A stretch of 64,000 nucleotides of DNA from NCBI GenBank assembly GCA_004335835.1, contig RWJK01001429.1, forward strand, positions 1 through 64,000, given 5' to 3'. The notes under the pieces are model-generated. The model saw only the letters and a list, made by a program, of their open reading frames with translations. It was not told the origin of the DNA and made no database searches. Position numbers and translations under genes: made by a program. This document shows, piece after piece, positions 23,401 to 34,930 of the stretch. Each line of letters begins with the position of its first letter. The stretch's first letter is position 1. Origin of the DNA: Scenedesmus sp. ARA3 (lineage: Eukaryota; Chlorophyta; Chlorophyceae; Sphaeropleales; Scenedesmaceae).

Positions 23401-23463
23401 TTGCAGGATTCCAGCGAGGCCATGAGCAGCGGGTCTGCTGTTGACGCCGGCGATGAGTTTTGA
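20405..23463 (+). CDS. Secreted fasciclin-domain (FAS1) glycoprotein
   Basis: Likely cell-wall or surface adhesion protein. In-frame ATGs occur at 20405, 20432 and 20465. The last gives the neatest signal peptide, MMLCKSVRLAWIVLGLVSLQ, which then splices in phase 0 to GATAQ. Two FAS1-like regions follow. The first runs from about 20,620 to 21,450 (NLNLTILAPTDQ, LLSYHVIPG, ITVTDVQNNT, FPVDKVLLN). The second runs from about 21,660 to 23,110 (FNHTLLAPTNDA, LQYHVIAQPG, GTVQGINRVLLP). At least eight N-glycosylation sequons are present. The C-terminal region has a tandem SETAMAGTN motif, a Ser/Thr-rich stretch and two cysteines in SGCDPTLDNGCG. The TGA is at 23461-23463. No clear GPI signal is seen, so it is probably soluble or wall-bound. 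Confidence 0.85.
23132..23196 (+). repeat. Tandem repeat in the last FAS1 exon
   Basis: Two 29-base copies (23132-23160 and 23168-23196), differing at one base and set 36 bases apart. Each encodes SETAMAGTN in a Thr/Ser/Asn-rich linker. The spacing keeps the reading frame. Confidence 0.85.
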
Positions 23464-25194
23464 GAGCAGTCAAACGTTGAATATGACCAAAGTGCTCAGG
23501 TTACTATCAAAAAGCTTCAGGCTCCAACAGGATAATGGGGTTGTTGATGACAGTGTGGGAGTATATGTCATGATAATGGGGTATGTGATGACATTATGAT
23601 AGTTCTGCGAAACAGGTGCAGGCCCTTCATCCAGGGTTGTTAAACAAGGGTTGTTTTTCAACAGGTGTGCTGTTGCATAATAATGGATACAAGTATTCTA
23701 CAAGTAGCACACCATTGGGTGTGAGCAACAACAACTTATTTGCGTGTTTTCTCTTGGTGCTGAAGTTGTGATGTTGCAATTGCATGTCATTGGTGCCTCT
23801 CCTGCTGCAGCCCTGGTGTATGTGCCGTGCTTTTTTTTTTTGCAGCAGCATGCAGTCGTGCTGCTGTCTTGACCCGCTATTCACACAATGCACAGACGGT
23901 ACGAATAAGTACTCATTGTTTTTGCTTGTGTAATCTACAGTTTGTGCAGCCTGCACTGATGACACAGCTATCATCGGCTGACCCAGTTTGTACCCTTGTG
24001 ATGTTTTGTGTTGAAGCATGTGTTTTTGGATGCGCAGTGGGACGTGTTGCTATACCGCATGCAGCGTGGTGCTGGTGAGGGCGGCTGGGCAGGGTTACCA
24101 GCATTCTGTGGTCTCCACTGTGCAGTGTGCAACACCTCACGTGGGTCGACAACCAAATGTGCTTGTATTGCTACGGATTTTAATGTGTGAAGTTGATGAA
24201 GGATTGAAATAGGCAGTTTTGATCTAGTGTCACCATGGGAGTGCTGGGCATGGACGTAATGGCATGACACGTAATTAAGCAAGCAGTACTTGTGAAGCGC
24301 TGCGTCGGCGAGTCCTGATGTGTTCGCCTTTTGAGTATGCGTGCTTGGCATAAGCATCTGGCAGCAGCTCGGCGAAAGCAGCTGCTGGCCTTCAGCAGTA
24401 GCCCTCCCCCCTGGGGTGTCCCATCATCAGGCATGCGCCACCCTGCCGCAGCACTGGCGGCCAGTGGATTTTGAAGTGAATAAGCCCGCACATCTCAATG
24501 CAGGTGTGGTGGCCTGAAGAGGACGAACAACCGGCTGGCATGACCAGGCCACACGGCTGCATGTGCATTACTGTTGACAACACACGGGTAACAGCATGCG
24601 TGTGCAGAGCTAAGTTGTTCGTGCCGCTGTGTTACAACATTGTTCAGTCAAACACTTTTGGGGACTCTCATTGAACTGCAGCGGCTGTAACACAACACAG
24701 TGTGCCCATCAGATACATTGTAATTTGGAGCCGTTACAAGGGCACCATGTACACGCACAGCTTGTAGAGGCCCCACTCGTGGCCTCAAGCACACACGGCT
24801 CTCATGCTGATCAGCTCAACTGAATAGGCTATCATTGTGTAAAGCGCCGCCAATCTCGGCTCAGTGCAATGTCGCTGACTTCAAAGAACACACTGTATGA
24901 GCATTGCTGTGTCAGTCGCTGTTGCACCCAGGGCACCAGCATGCAGGACAGCATACAGGACAGTACGTGTGAGAAGTGCAGCCGTCTGCAGTGGTTGGCA
25001 GAACCACAGACATGAGGCTATTCAGCACCAATTACAAGTGACATACACACAACCACCTGCCTGGGGACTACAGATGCTGCTGTTCCTTTGCCCACAAACT
25101 GTACAGGGACTCATAAGCACCAACCTGGATTGCTTCCAGGCATAACAAAGCATAGCTGTCTGCTGAAGGACTCATCAGGCCAGCACCCAGCGCA
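23464..25194. other. Convergent 3' flanks with no supported gene
   Basis: FAS1 (plus) and the SurE-like gene (minus) converge here. TGTAA at 23929-23933 is a candidate FAS1 poly(A) signal about 465 bases past its stop. TTACA at 25032-25036 serves the SurE-like gene, about 160 bases past its stop. Short ATAATGGGGT/GATGACA repeats occur at 23530-23600 and a T run at 23830. No open frame resembles a known protein. Confidence 0.55.
25032..25036 (-). terminator. Candidate TGTAA poly(A) signal of the SurE-like gene
   Basis: Minus-strand TGTAA about 160 bases beyond the stop at 25195. Called from motif and spacing only. Confidence 0.45.
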
Positions 25195-25707
25195 TCACGG
25201 CGTGAGCCAGGCAGGCAGGCCAGCATCATCCTCGTCAAGCGCAGCAGCCAGCACAGCATCCCTCAGCGACAGAGGGTGTCCCACAGGCCACGCCTGCAGG
25301 GTGCTGACCGCAGCCCTGCTGCTGAACACAGCCTCCACGTCACCAGCCGTGGCGTGGTCATTCAACAAAGTGCCACGCCTGATAACAAGTGACGCCGGCA
25401 CTTCCTCCTGCTGCTGCTGCTGCTGCTGCTGCCAGGGCTCTGCTCTGAGTGATGCTGCAACCTTGTCTGTGTTGTCCTGCTGCACGAAGGCGCCAGTGAC
25501 CACTGGCTGGGAGCTGCTGAAGCTGCTGCTGGGCAGCGAGCGGCCAAACACATCCTGCTCCTGTGTGCGCCAGCTGGTGCCAGTCTGCCTTGCAAATCTG
25601 CTGCTGCTGCTGCTGCTGGTAGGTTCTGCAGGACCAGCTTCAACTTGGTAGCAGTGCCACAGCACGCCTGGCCTTGTGCTGGCAAACACAGGGGGTGCTG
25701 AGCTGCC

Positions 25708-25741
<34 letters not shown>

Positions 25742-27081
25742 GGTTTCCAGGTGGGTGGCACGTTGAGGCACAGCAGTATGTCACCATCCGCAAACGCCCT
25801 GCGCAGGATGTCTGCAGCTGCAGCTGCCTGCGAGCTGCTTGGCTGCCTGCTACTGCCCGCCCAGCTGTTGTCTTCCCCCAAAGCCTGCAGGTGAACAGGT
25901 GCCAGGCAGCCGGTTCAAACCTAGGATGTGACGGCAGGTGCTGAGCCAACTGTTGACAGTGTCGAGAAAATGCAGCAGGCGTTTAAGCTGCAGCAGGACT
26001 GCTGTATGCAAGCGCTGCAGGTATTCCTGCATATAGTGTGCACATGCCATGTATGTTTGGACGTACATGCCATGTGTAATGTACGCAGCCCAGCACCACC
26101 TAGTCAGGATGCACCTACCCAGCAATCATCAGGGTGCCAGGTGGAGCCGCTGCTGCTGCTGCTGGCTTGCTGCGGCAATGGTAACTCCTTGCCAAGTGCC
26201 CAACGCCCCGCTTCCTGAAGGTCGAGGGCAACAAGCACAACACTGCCTCAACGGCTGAAGTGCTACTGGTGATAGGTTCGCCGTAAAGGAGGCAAAACAC
26301 TGCTTTGTGACGCAAAGATGTTCCTGTGCACACTGCCACAACAACAAACAGCAACTGCAAGCAAAAGCAGAGCCAGCTGCCTGTCAGGTACGCTGCGCCA
26401 GGCCCGGTTTGGGTGGCAAGCGTTTGGTGCAGCTGCCAAACACATAACAGCTGCTCTGTCAGCTGCGCGCCTCACCGGAAAGGGGAAGTGTGCGCGAGGC
26501 ATGTTGGCTGCTGCTGGCCAGCTGCTGTGCCTGGCTTGCCTCAGGCAGCCCACCACGCGCTGCAGCAGCTGCAGCGTGGCATCCACTGCCGGCTGCATGG
26601 ATGCTGCGGCAGAGGGTGAGGCCAGGCAGCTGGCAACAGCAGGCAGGCCCAGCTGCGCTGCTTGCCGCGCCACTGCCACGGCAGCACAGCTGTCAATGTC
26701 TGCAGCACCAAGCACCAGCAGGCAGCATTCAAGGCTCAAGGTTGGAGTAGATTGTCTCTGCCTGGCCACAAGCAAACCAGGAAAGAAAGCAGTCGGCAAG
26801 GTCAGGCCTATGGACCTTTGGACCTGACCACAATTGCCCGCTAGAGTTTGCAGCTCCTCAACATACATCTGCTGTGCTGTGTAAGCCCACCTGAGCCCAG
26901 GGCAGGCCCCCTATGCACGCCCACCACCACCAGCACTGGTGACAGCCCGAGTGCGGCAAGCAAGCCTGCTTTTTGGTCCACAGCACACAGCACGCAGTCG
27001 GCTGCTGAGGCACCATGCACAGAGTACGTGTGTGGCTCCAGCTGCGGTGTTATCTGCAGCTCTTGATCAAAGCTGTAGTCC

Positions 27082-27112
<31 letters not shown>

Positions 27113-27432
27113 CTGCTGAAGGCTGGACAATGACAGCTTCACATTCCAGCTGCTGTCGAACCTGTGAGATCATGAAGCTTGCTGTTAACATAAAGGAAAA
27201 TCACCAGCTTCAATGTGTTGCATGGTATGTACGTGTAGGCAGCTTTGGACGTTTGGGAGCCACAAACCTGTTTGGCCAATGACTGCAGGAACTGGCTGTC
27301 TGTGTCGGTGGTGTTCGTGAACACTATACACGGCTGCTGCGATCTGAAAGATGTTGTTTTGACAGCAAACCTGCTGCACTTGCGAGCGTGTGACCCGTGG
27401 ATCGTGCGGCCTTGTCGCAACAGCAAAGCCAT
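25195..27432 (-). CDS. SurE-like protein, probably catalytically dead and organelle-targeted
   Basis: Resembles SurE/survival-protein nucleotidases. The ATG at 27432 opens MALLLRQGRTIHGSHARKC, an Arg/Ser-rich, acid-free N-terminus like an organelle transit peptide. CIVFTNTTDTDSQFLQSLAKQ follows, where active SurE has TNDDG. The next exon, joined in phase 0, has QLECEAVIVQPSAA, then YSVHGASAADCVLCAV (SurE: VdGTPADCV) and LVVVGVHRGPALGSGG (SurE: SGINxGxNxG). Then come AVAVARQAAQLGLPAVA (SurE: GTVGAAREG..IPAIA) and PRAHFPFP, as in the NVNxP strand. The last exon (25195-25885) is padded with Ser and Gln runs. It ends WLTP at a TGA at 25195-25197. The paired aspartates and the later asparagine that hold the metal are replaced, so the phosphatase reaction is doubtful. 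Overall length and block order still fit the plant family. Confidence 0.65.
25704..25741. repeat. CTG/CAG run encoding poly-Ser in the SurE-like gene
   Basis: About 12 triplets. On the minus strand, in the frame of the last exon, they read AGC and give a Ser run just after WKP. A shorter run near 25408-25432 gives Gln in the same exon. Confidence 0.8.
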
Positions 27433-27877
27433 TCCGTACTTTGGCACGTGGAGGCTCCCAGTTAAGAACGTTGCGGGATATGTGTTGTACCAAACCACTC
27501 TTTCAATTACAATGAAGCTGTCTCAGAGAGTATCTGCTTCTCGACTTTGGGCTGTCAAGAGTTGACAGCTGACACCGCTGTGACCTGAACCACTATGTTT
27601 CTCTCACACTGTCCATGCAAACCCCGCATTGCTGTGAAGTTTGTCCCTCTTGAGCTGCCCATCTCTGCCCAATGATAACCTTCAAAAGAACACGCATGGG
27701 GCTGTGACTACCTTGTCAGACACAAGCACGGCACCCACAGCCGAACTTCTTATCACCGCCGAAAAGATTGCACATTATAAGTGCAGCCAAACCTTTCACA
27801 CACTATCAGTCACTACGTAGCCCACAACAAAAGCATGAGCTCAACATCATGAAATCCAGGCAGGAAATACAAACAAA
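27433..27877. other. Spacer between tandem minus-strand genes
   Basis: Expected to hold the SurE-like promoter and the MORN gene 3' UTR. TTACA at 27507-27511 (TGTAA on the minus strand) lies about 370 bases past the proposed MORN stop. Nothing else stands out. Confidence 0.5.
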
Positions 27878-29661
27878 TCATGACCGTTGCTCTGCCGCCG
27901 TCTTATCTGCTGCTACCCTGTCAGCCACCAGCCTCTGCACTAAGCTCTGCAGCCGCTGATCCTGGCCCTGCTCCTGCTCCCTGCTGCCTGCAGCACCACC
28001 AGGGCCACCCGCTGCTGGCCACTGCAACTGCAAGCCTGCTCTACTGCTGCTGCTGCTGCCAAGCTGCTGCTGCTTTGCTGCTGTTGCTGAGTGTAGGGGC
28101 TGCTGCCTGCTGCCTGCTGCTTTGGCATGCCATGATTGGCTGCGCGACTGCTGCTGTGACGGCCACTGCAGCACACAGGCACGGCAGCACAGGGGACGCA
28201 GCGGCTTCAAGTTGGAGCAGGTGGCTGGTCACACAGGGAGGTGGCAACAGTGCAGGCAAACTTTGCAGCTGCCAGCACAAGGTGCTTTTTGAAAACAGCT
28301 GATGACGTTCTTGCCAGCGTCAGGACTGCCTTGCCCCACGCAAACAACCGCAGCTGCTGTATGCCTCCGACGCCAGCAGGCAACCGCAGCCCTCTGCACT
28401 CCTCCACCAATCTGCAACCCCAAACATCCTCCTCCGTACTCAGCGTGCTGTTGTAATGATGATAGGTGTTGGGTGCACCCAACAGCCACCACATCATGCA
28501 CCAGCCCCCACACCACAAGCCAACCACATGCGCACTACTGCAGGCTGCTCAGGGAGCACTCTGGGCGTGACCCCNNNNNNNNNNNNCCCCCAACACACAC
28601 ACAAACACACCTGGAAGGAGCGTGCCTGGAAGGCAGCCATGTCAGCCTCCACCGCGCTGTCCAGCGCATCATCGCTGCCGCAGGGCATGACGTCACCCAC
28701 AAACTCGTCCCCAAAGAATTTGCCCTCGCGCGCCGCCATGCTGCCGTCGGGCCGCCTCCAGATGCGGCTGCCGCAGCCGTGCATCACGCCGCGCGCCCAG
28801 TCCCCGCGGTAGATCCTGCGTGTGACAAGGCAGGTGGTTCTGTGGGCTGTGTGCAGGGGTGCAGCAGCCAGCTGCATGGCAGGTGCATCGAGAGGTGTGT
28901 GTGCTGGGCCCCAGCAGCTTTAGGGGTGCGCGCCGCCCTGGGTAAGGCTGGCATGCAGCAGCCTGGACAAAGAGCATGCAATTCAAGCTTGCTGCTGTGT
29001 GCTGCACAGGCTGCTGGTGCTGCGCTTGGAGGTGAGCGTCGCCACAGCTATCCAGCACTCACATGCCTGTGCTCCATACGTAGACACCAGCGCCGTGCAT
29101 TTCACCGTCTTCAAACATGCCCTCATACCTGCAGGAGCAGCCCGCGATTCCTCGCAAGAGTCAGCACATCAGCACCATGCTGTGTTGCTGATGGTACAAC
29201 TGCTGTGGTTTGGCATGGCTGCTTCTGCTTGCAATGGTGCGGCCACAGCTGTCCCTGTTGCTGCTGCTGCTGCTGCTGCCAGACAGGACATGACCGACCT
29301 GTCCTTGTTTGGGAAGGTCAGGATGCCGTGTGAGTGCATCTTGCCGTGCTTGGTGAGGCCAGTGTACCTGCAATTCAAAACCCTTGTTCATGCTGGCACC
29401 AGGTACTGCACCAGGCATGCGCACAACGCAGCAGCACCCACGTAGTGCCATCACGCCAGGTCAAAGACTGCCATGCAAGGCCACCCTGCTCTTGGTCCAT
29501 GCCGTGCAGTATGCTTCAACTTGCTGATATGACCGCAGTGGAACCAAGAGAAATGGAGCAACTGGGCCGTAGCACAAAATACACATCAGCCAATTTCAAC
29601 TGTTACCTGGGACATGACTGTCATGTGACAGGGAGCCAAAGCTGTTCCGCACGCCATACAT
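27878..29661 (-). CDS. MORN-repeat protein (ends uncertain, assembly gap inside)
   Basis: Three exons carry MORN-type repeats: [18 protein letters not shown] (about 29,310-29,375), [18 protein letters not shown] (about 29,062-29,132) and [19 protein letters not shown] (about 28,745-28,815). The last exon continues to [12 protein letters not shown] and an acidic helix, [15 protein letters not shown], ending near 28,612. The second to fourth blocks join with matching phases. The second repeat's closing residues change where the exons meet. A 12-base N run lies in the next intron. The start is uncertain: ATG at 29659-29661 opens MYGVRNSFG, but its simplest donor does not give the phase needed by the first MORN exon. 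The C-terminal part (to the stop near 27878; Gln/Ser-rich, then a charged helix ending AAEQRS) is only a guess from open frame. MORN proteins bind membranes or act as scaffolds; no specific role can be assigned. Confidence 0.6.
28575..28586. other. Assembly gap (12 N)
   Basis: Twelve undetermined bases between CCCC on both sides, followed by a CACACA-rich stretch. It falls just after a MORN-gene donor site, so it is intronic. The true length is unknown. Confidence 0.95.
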
Positions 29662-29885
29662 CGTCCATTTAGGTTTTGGATGAGAAATAAAGCGTTGGTC
29701 CGTTAGCCTGCATTGAAGCCACGCGCACAGCACGCATTCGTTCGGCTCCAAACGACCTTCAGCCAGCAGCTTCGCTGTTGCGTTCTCCACCCCAAAGCAT
29801 CCAGCAGGTCGGCGATACTGCTGTGGTGTTTAGTCCTTGCCTGTCTGACTTTGCTGTGCTGGTCTTGGGTCCATCCAAACACATC
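29662..29885. promoter_or_regulatory. Compact divergent promoter region
   Basis: Only about 224 bases separate the proposed minus-strand MORN start (29661) from the plus-strand ATG at 29886. Both promoters and 5' UTRs must fit here or overlap the other gene. No TATA box is evident. The region depends on the uncertain MORN start. Confidence 0.45.
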
Positions 29886-30838
29886 ATGGGCAAAAAGAGG
29901 AAGTTTGAGCTGGACCTTGACGTCGAGCGCAATATGTACTCTTCCTTTGTAACGGCGGCCAACGCTGTCAGCCAGCTTTACACACAGGGCGTGCAGCAGC
30001 AGCGCCGGGCAGCAGCAGCGGCATCGAGGGCCACCCTGGTGAGCTGTGCTGTGCTGGCCGTCCTTGCAGCGGTCCTGTTGGCCAGGGATTGAGCTAGACT
30101 GCATCTGACGGCTGCCTGCCGCGTTTCTCTGCAGGAGAAGGTGCTGAACTTTGTGCTGCGGGAGAATGCTGGAGGAGAGCACATATCCAAGGCAGCGCTG
30201 GTGCAGTTCCTGCAACACGAGTACGAGGTGGGTGTGCAGCACTTGCAGATAGTTCACTGCAAGTCAGTCTGCTCTCTGCTGCGATATCAGCTGTGCACTG
30301 CTGCTGACCAGCCACGTGATCTGTGCTTCTGCTGCTACGCTTTGCTGCAGAACGCTGATGGCCAGGATGCGCCACCGCCGCAACCGCAAATGCAGTTCAT
30401 GCCCTTCGGCCCAGCAGGTGTGTGCAGCTGTATCTTCCCATCACAGGTTCCGGGTTGCACCTGCTTGCATGATGCTGCATCAGCTTGCAGGATCGGTGGA
30501 ACCCATCTTGCATTTGAGCATTACTAGGACCTGGCCAGCCATGACATCAAAGCGCATGCGAAGAGCAGTAGCCACGCCAGGTACATTTGTAGACGTTCTG
30601 CTGCCAATGCTATCATACTGCCTGACCTGTCACGCCTGTGTGTCACTGACCACACTCTCCTCCTGCTGCTTGTGCGCTACTGTATGGTGATGCAGCAGCA
30701 GCAGCGGCAGCAGCAGCAGGCTCCGATGACAGCCAAGACGTGCAGCAGCCGAAGCAGCCTGGACGTCAATTGTCAGGTGGCATGGTGGCCAGCCCTGGCT
30801 TGCGGGCCCCAGGCAGGATGATGAGCATGGAGGAGCAG

Positions 30839-30876
<38 letters not shown>

Positions 30877-31054
30877 CCCGCACATGCCGCAGCAGCAGCA
30901 GCAGATGCTCCACCTGCAGCAGCAGGAGGCGCAGGCAGCAGATGCAATGCAGGTGCAGCACCATGGCATGATGCACATGGCGGCCAGTCCCTTCACGGGC
31001 GCGCAAGCAGTGCATGGCATGCAGTTCATGCAGCCAGGCAACGGCATGCAGTGA
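29886..31054 (+). CDS. Small conserved plant-lineage protein of unknown function
   Basis: Four exons with exact phases: 29886-30038, 30135-30227, 30351-30417 and 30696-31054, giving 223 residues. It starts MGKKRKFELDLD, a basic patch that could act in nuclear import. The core YSSFVTAANAVSQLYTQG, then TLEKVLNFVLRENAG and ISKAALVQFLQHEYE, is all helical. It resembles a family of short uncharacterised plant proteins with an SSFxxAANxVxxLYxQ core; that match is from memory. The second half is low-complexity: Gln, His and Met with a run of about ten Gln and HPHMPQQQQQ. This second half looks like a transcription-cofactor tail. No enzyme motif is present. The TGA is at 31052-31054. Confidence 0.75.
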
Positions 31055-32298
31055 AAGCCACGCTGTGGCACTGTCAGCCAACAACAGCAGCATTTAGTGC
31101 GTTTACGTGGTACAGCATTGTCCCAGCATACGGGCAAGGCCTGTCAGCTAGTACAGCTGTTGTTTCAGTTGGAGCCTGGAAGTAGCTGTGTAGATCAGTG
31201 TGAGTAGAAGACACACATGTTACAGTCCATGTCAGTAGCATAGCTGCATTGTCCGCATTGCCAGCACTGTATCAGCCTATCCCATGGCTGTTTGTATTTC
31301 TATACTGCGTTTTGCTGCGCATCAACTGGCTATGCTTATACTGTCTGGCTGTATAGGCACTCTGCAGTAGTTCCTGCAAAGTCTTCACAGTTTGGAATGC
31401 TTTTGGGCATTTTTGCACAGCAGCCCGTCGAACGTGTGCAGCAGCGCATACGAACACAAGTGGTGTTTTGGCATGTACAACAGCCTTTCTCGTCTGCTTG
31501 GGTTGGCCTAAGAGCTCATGGCTGTCATATTCCCAACGCGACTGCATTCAGCAAGACCATGTGTGTGAGCATACATGGCTGCTGCACCAGAGCAGCGCAA
31601 GTGCGGTAGTATACGATGAGAGCTGACACAGGTCAACGCACAGCAACGTGCGCACCATTTGCATGTATTGAATGAGCTTGGTGGTCAGGTGGTGGATGTG
31701 GCAGACCATCGTGCATGATGCAGGACCGCTGGTGCAAGCGACTTGAATCTGTTACCCGGCAGGGCCTGCTGGTCAGATTTTGCCTGTTGAAGATGGTGTA
31801 ACAGTCCAAGCATGGCCTGACCCTGATGCACAGGAGGCTGGGGCTTGAGGCGGTGGGGTGGTGGAGCGAGAGCTCAGGTTGCTTCAGCCCTTCCTTGCTT
31901 GCACGCATGAAACGTCACGCAGCTGCGCAACAGCATGTTGTGAGAGCGTCACCCGCATGCCAGGCCAATGACGGTGCCTTGGCATCAGCGGCCTCCTCTA
32001 CATTAAATTGCTGGCAACAATACTACGCACAAGCCATTAGGGTGACGGGCTGCACTTGTCAACGTCTGTGTGAGCAGAAGATCAACAGGTGCTTCAACTG
32101 TCATGACAAAACGCCCTCTGCAGTTCGTGTCGAGGCAGGCACTAGACGTCAAGCAGTGTACAATCCTGATGCATATCGCACTCGCGTGAAGCTTGGTGTC
32201 CAGCGTCGTCTCACGTGTCCTAGTCGTCGAACTCTGGCACTACCAGTACACACCAGCAGCTGGTCACTGAGATCGCGCCCGCTGGGGCTGCCATACCG
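31055..32298. other. Intergenic, no supported gene
   Basis: Lies between two plus-strand genes. TGTAA at 31797-31801 may be the poly(A) signal of the upstream gene, about 740 bases past its stop. An open frame at 31826-32344 runs into the next gene's first exon in another frame and has no domain features. Nothing else is seen. Confidence 0.55.
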
Positions 32299-34930
32299 AT
32301 GTCGAACCCTGCCTCGACGGTGGAGGAGGCCGAGGCGCTGCTGAACCGTTGCAAGGCACTCAGCCATCGTGTCAGCATCTATGCCAAGAAGCTGGTTGGG
32401 GAGCAGGATGCACTGGCAGTAGAGATCAAGTCGCTGCAGGCCAACCTACAGAGCCTACGCAAGGCCAAGTCTGCAGTGGAGGACAGGCAGGAGCAGCAGC
32501 AGATCAGTGAGCTGCTGTCAGAAGCAGCAGCGACCATCAATGGCGTGGGCCCTGGCGGTGACCTGTGAGCATAGCGGCAGCATCATGCAGCTGGCAGCTG
32601 GCCTGCTCTACTCTCTCGCATCATTATCGATGTAGCCTGGCAGAATGCACTTGTGTGTGTGCCCAGCACGTTTGCCCTCAGCAGTAAACTAACCAGACTG
32701 CTGGTCATGCAGTTGCTGCACCCCAAGCCGCTGCCACCCCGTGTAGGGCAACTGCTGCTTCGTATTGCGCAAGCACCTGCTGCTGTTGGCAAGCAGTCAC
32801 AGCCGCACTCTGTGAGCATCCTCTTCTGCACATGGCACATGCACATTATCGCATCAGTCATCCTGCACACGTTATCCTGCATCCTGCATCCTGCAACCCC
32901 AACAATGCCGCGCCCCGCAGGCGCCGCCTGTGCAACCCCAAGATGCCGCGGCTGCTGTCGCTGCTGCTGGGCGACAAGGTGTCGCTGGTGGCGCTGCGCA
33001 AGGACCAGGCGGTGGGCATACGCGAGGAGTACCACGCCTTCCGCAACAGGGCCGTGGGCATCATGGGCACCGTGCCGCTGCTGCTGTACAGCGGCATGAA
33101 GCGCGCAGACCACGTGTCGGTGGAGGGCGGCAAGGACAGCATCAGCCTCACGCCCGCGCTGCTGACTGGTGGGTGGCTGAGAGGGGAGGGGCAGGAGGCA
33201 GCGGAGGAGGGGAGTGGCGGTGACGGGGTGGAAGAGGCTGGGGTGCAGGTGCAGCCAGTGCAGCCGGGCGGGAGGCGCCCAGCTGTTGTCAGCAGTTGTG
33301 TGTGGCGTCTGGGGCTGGCGTGCGCACCAAAGCAGCTGGTTGGGGCAAGCGCCATATGATGAGGGTTGTTACTTTTGCAGCGTTACTTGAGAAGAACTTG
33401 TTGTTGTGGAGATCTGGCAGAGCGATGTCAGTGACGGTCTTCCTTGTGCCTTTTCAAGCCAAGCCAAACTGCTATTGGACAGCTGACAGAGCCGCCAGAG
33501 CAGGTACTGCTGTCCCCGAAATTACCTGCATGCTCATGTTCTACTTGCTGCTGCTGCTCTGCCACTGGCTGACTGCCTGCCACCTTGCATGCCTGCTGCC
33601 TGATGCGCCCCGCAGGCCTGCAGCTGTACTTTGCGTGGCTGTGCTACTTCTACGTGGCCATGGCGCTGCGCGAGGCGGTGCTGCTGGTCAACGGCAGTCA
33701 CATCAAGCCCTGGTGGATCGCGCACCACTGGTGGAGCGCGCTGGGCAGCCTGCTCATGCTGGCGCTGCCCATCAGCAGCCCCAGTGAGTAAGCCAGGGCA
33801 GCGGCAGATTGGCAGCGGCAGAAGGACAGCCACAGCAGCAGCAGAGGCGCAGCCAGTGGGCAAGACAGCATATATGAGCTGCATCAGCAGCGCAAAGTGT
33901 AGGCCTGCCAGCGGTTATGGTGCACTAGAAACTGTCAACAATCACAGGCTGTGGCTGATGGTCACCGCAGCATGTCATGCACGCAGCTGAGTGTGTAAGC
34001 CATAGCACTGCACTGCATGCCGTGTCTATGGGAATGATTGCTGCGGCCCTGATCATGCTCTGTTGTTGCCGCGCTGCCGCAGCCGTGTACTACTTTGCGG
34101 AGTCGTTCATGCTGTGGAGCACCTTCCAGGCGGGCGTGATGCTGGTGCAGAACCGCTACCAGAAGCGGCGCATGTACACGCGCATCGCGCTGGGCAAGAA
34201 CAGCGCCATGGACGTGGTGTCAGGGGAGAGCAGCGGCAGCGCGGGGCAGCTGCTGCTGCTGTACCCGCTGCTGTTCAGTGAGTGACAGGGCCGAGTTTGG
34301 TGGTGGCAGCTGCTCGTAGTGTTGCCTATTTTGGCTGATGCGCCTGGCGCTTGGCTGTGTGTGCCCAGGATTTGGTAGCCAGATGTATGGCTGCATGCCT
34401 GCTGCAGCTGCAGAGGTGTGGACCTGATCAGCAGGGCAGTTCTGTCATCAGCATCGTAGCTTCGTTGCGCTGTCACGTCCTTCCCACCTCCTCCATCTCC
34501 AGCACTTTTTTGCCTGCCTGCTTGCGTGCCACCGCACTCACCTGCTGCTGCTTGCACAGCAACCGCCCAGCACTAACCTGCCCATCACCCTTGCACGCTG
34601 CCTGCGGCCGCTGATACACACAATATGCACACCACTTTGCTCAAATGCTTACCTGCAAACTGCAATCTCGCTGTCACCACCGTCTACCTCGCAGTCCTGC
34701 AGGGCTGGCAGCTGTGGATCGGCGTGGACCTGGCCATCAAGACGTGGCCCGCGCTGGTCAACCCTGAGGGCTGGCTGGAGGCGGAGCGCTGCCAGAGCGA
34801 CCTGCGCGGCATGCGCGGCACCTTCCTGTGCGGGCTCATCTTCGCGTACATGGCGCTGCGCAACAGCTTCGCCACGATCGCAACGATCACGGAGAAGCGC
34901 CAGACGCGGCTGCAGCAGCGGCGGCAGTGA
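32299..34930 (+). CDS. TMEM120/TMPIT-like multispanning membrane protein
   Basis: Five exons with matching phases: 32299-32564, 32921-33168, 33616-33783, 34083-34277 and 34695-34930. Exon 1 is a coiled coil (about residues 5-75; EEAEALLNRC to SAVEDRQEQQQ). Its donor overlaps the first in-frame stop, so it can look like a complete small gene. The body follows the TMEM120 pattern in order: RLLSLLLGDKVSLVALRKDQ with EEYHAF, then LREAVLLVNGSHIKPWWIAHHWWS (human: [20 protein letters not shown]), then FQAGVMLVQNRYQKRRMY, then the C-terminal helix GTFLCGLIFAYMALRNSFATI and a basic tail. About six membrane segments. Animal TMEM120A/B sit in the ER and nuclear envelope; ion-channel activity has been debated and a fold like fatty-acid elongases has been noted. 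The TGA is at 34928-34930. The algal role is unknown. Confidence 0.85.

Noticed and set aside
25905..25930. GGTTCAAACC, resembling a tRNA T-arm
   Set aside because: The flanking bases do not form the T stem and no acceptor or anticodon arm is found at the right distances.
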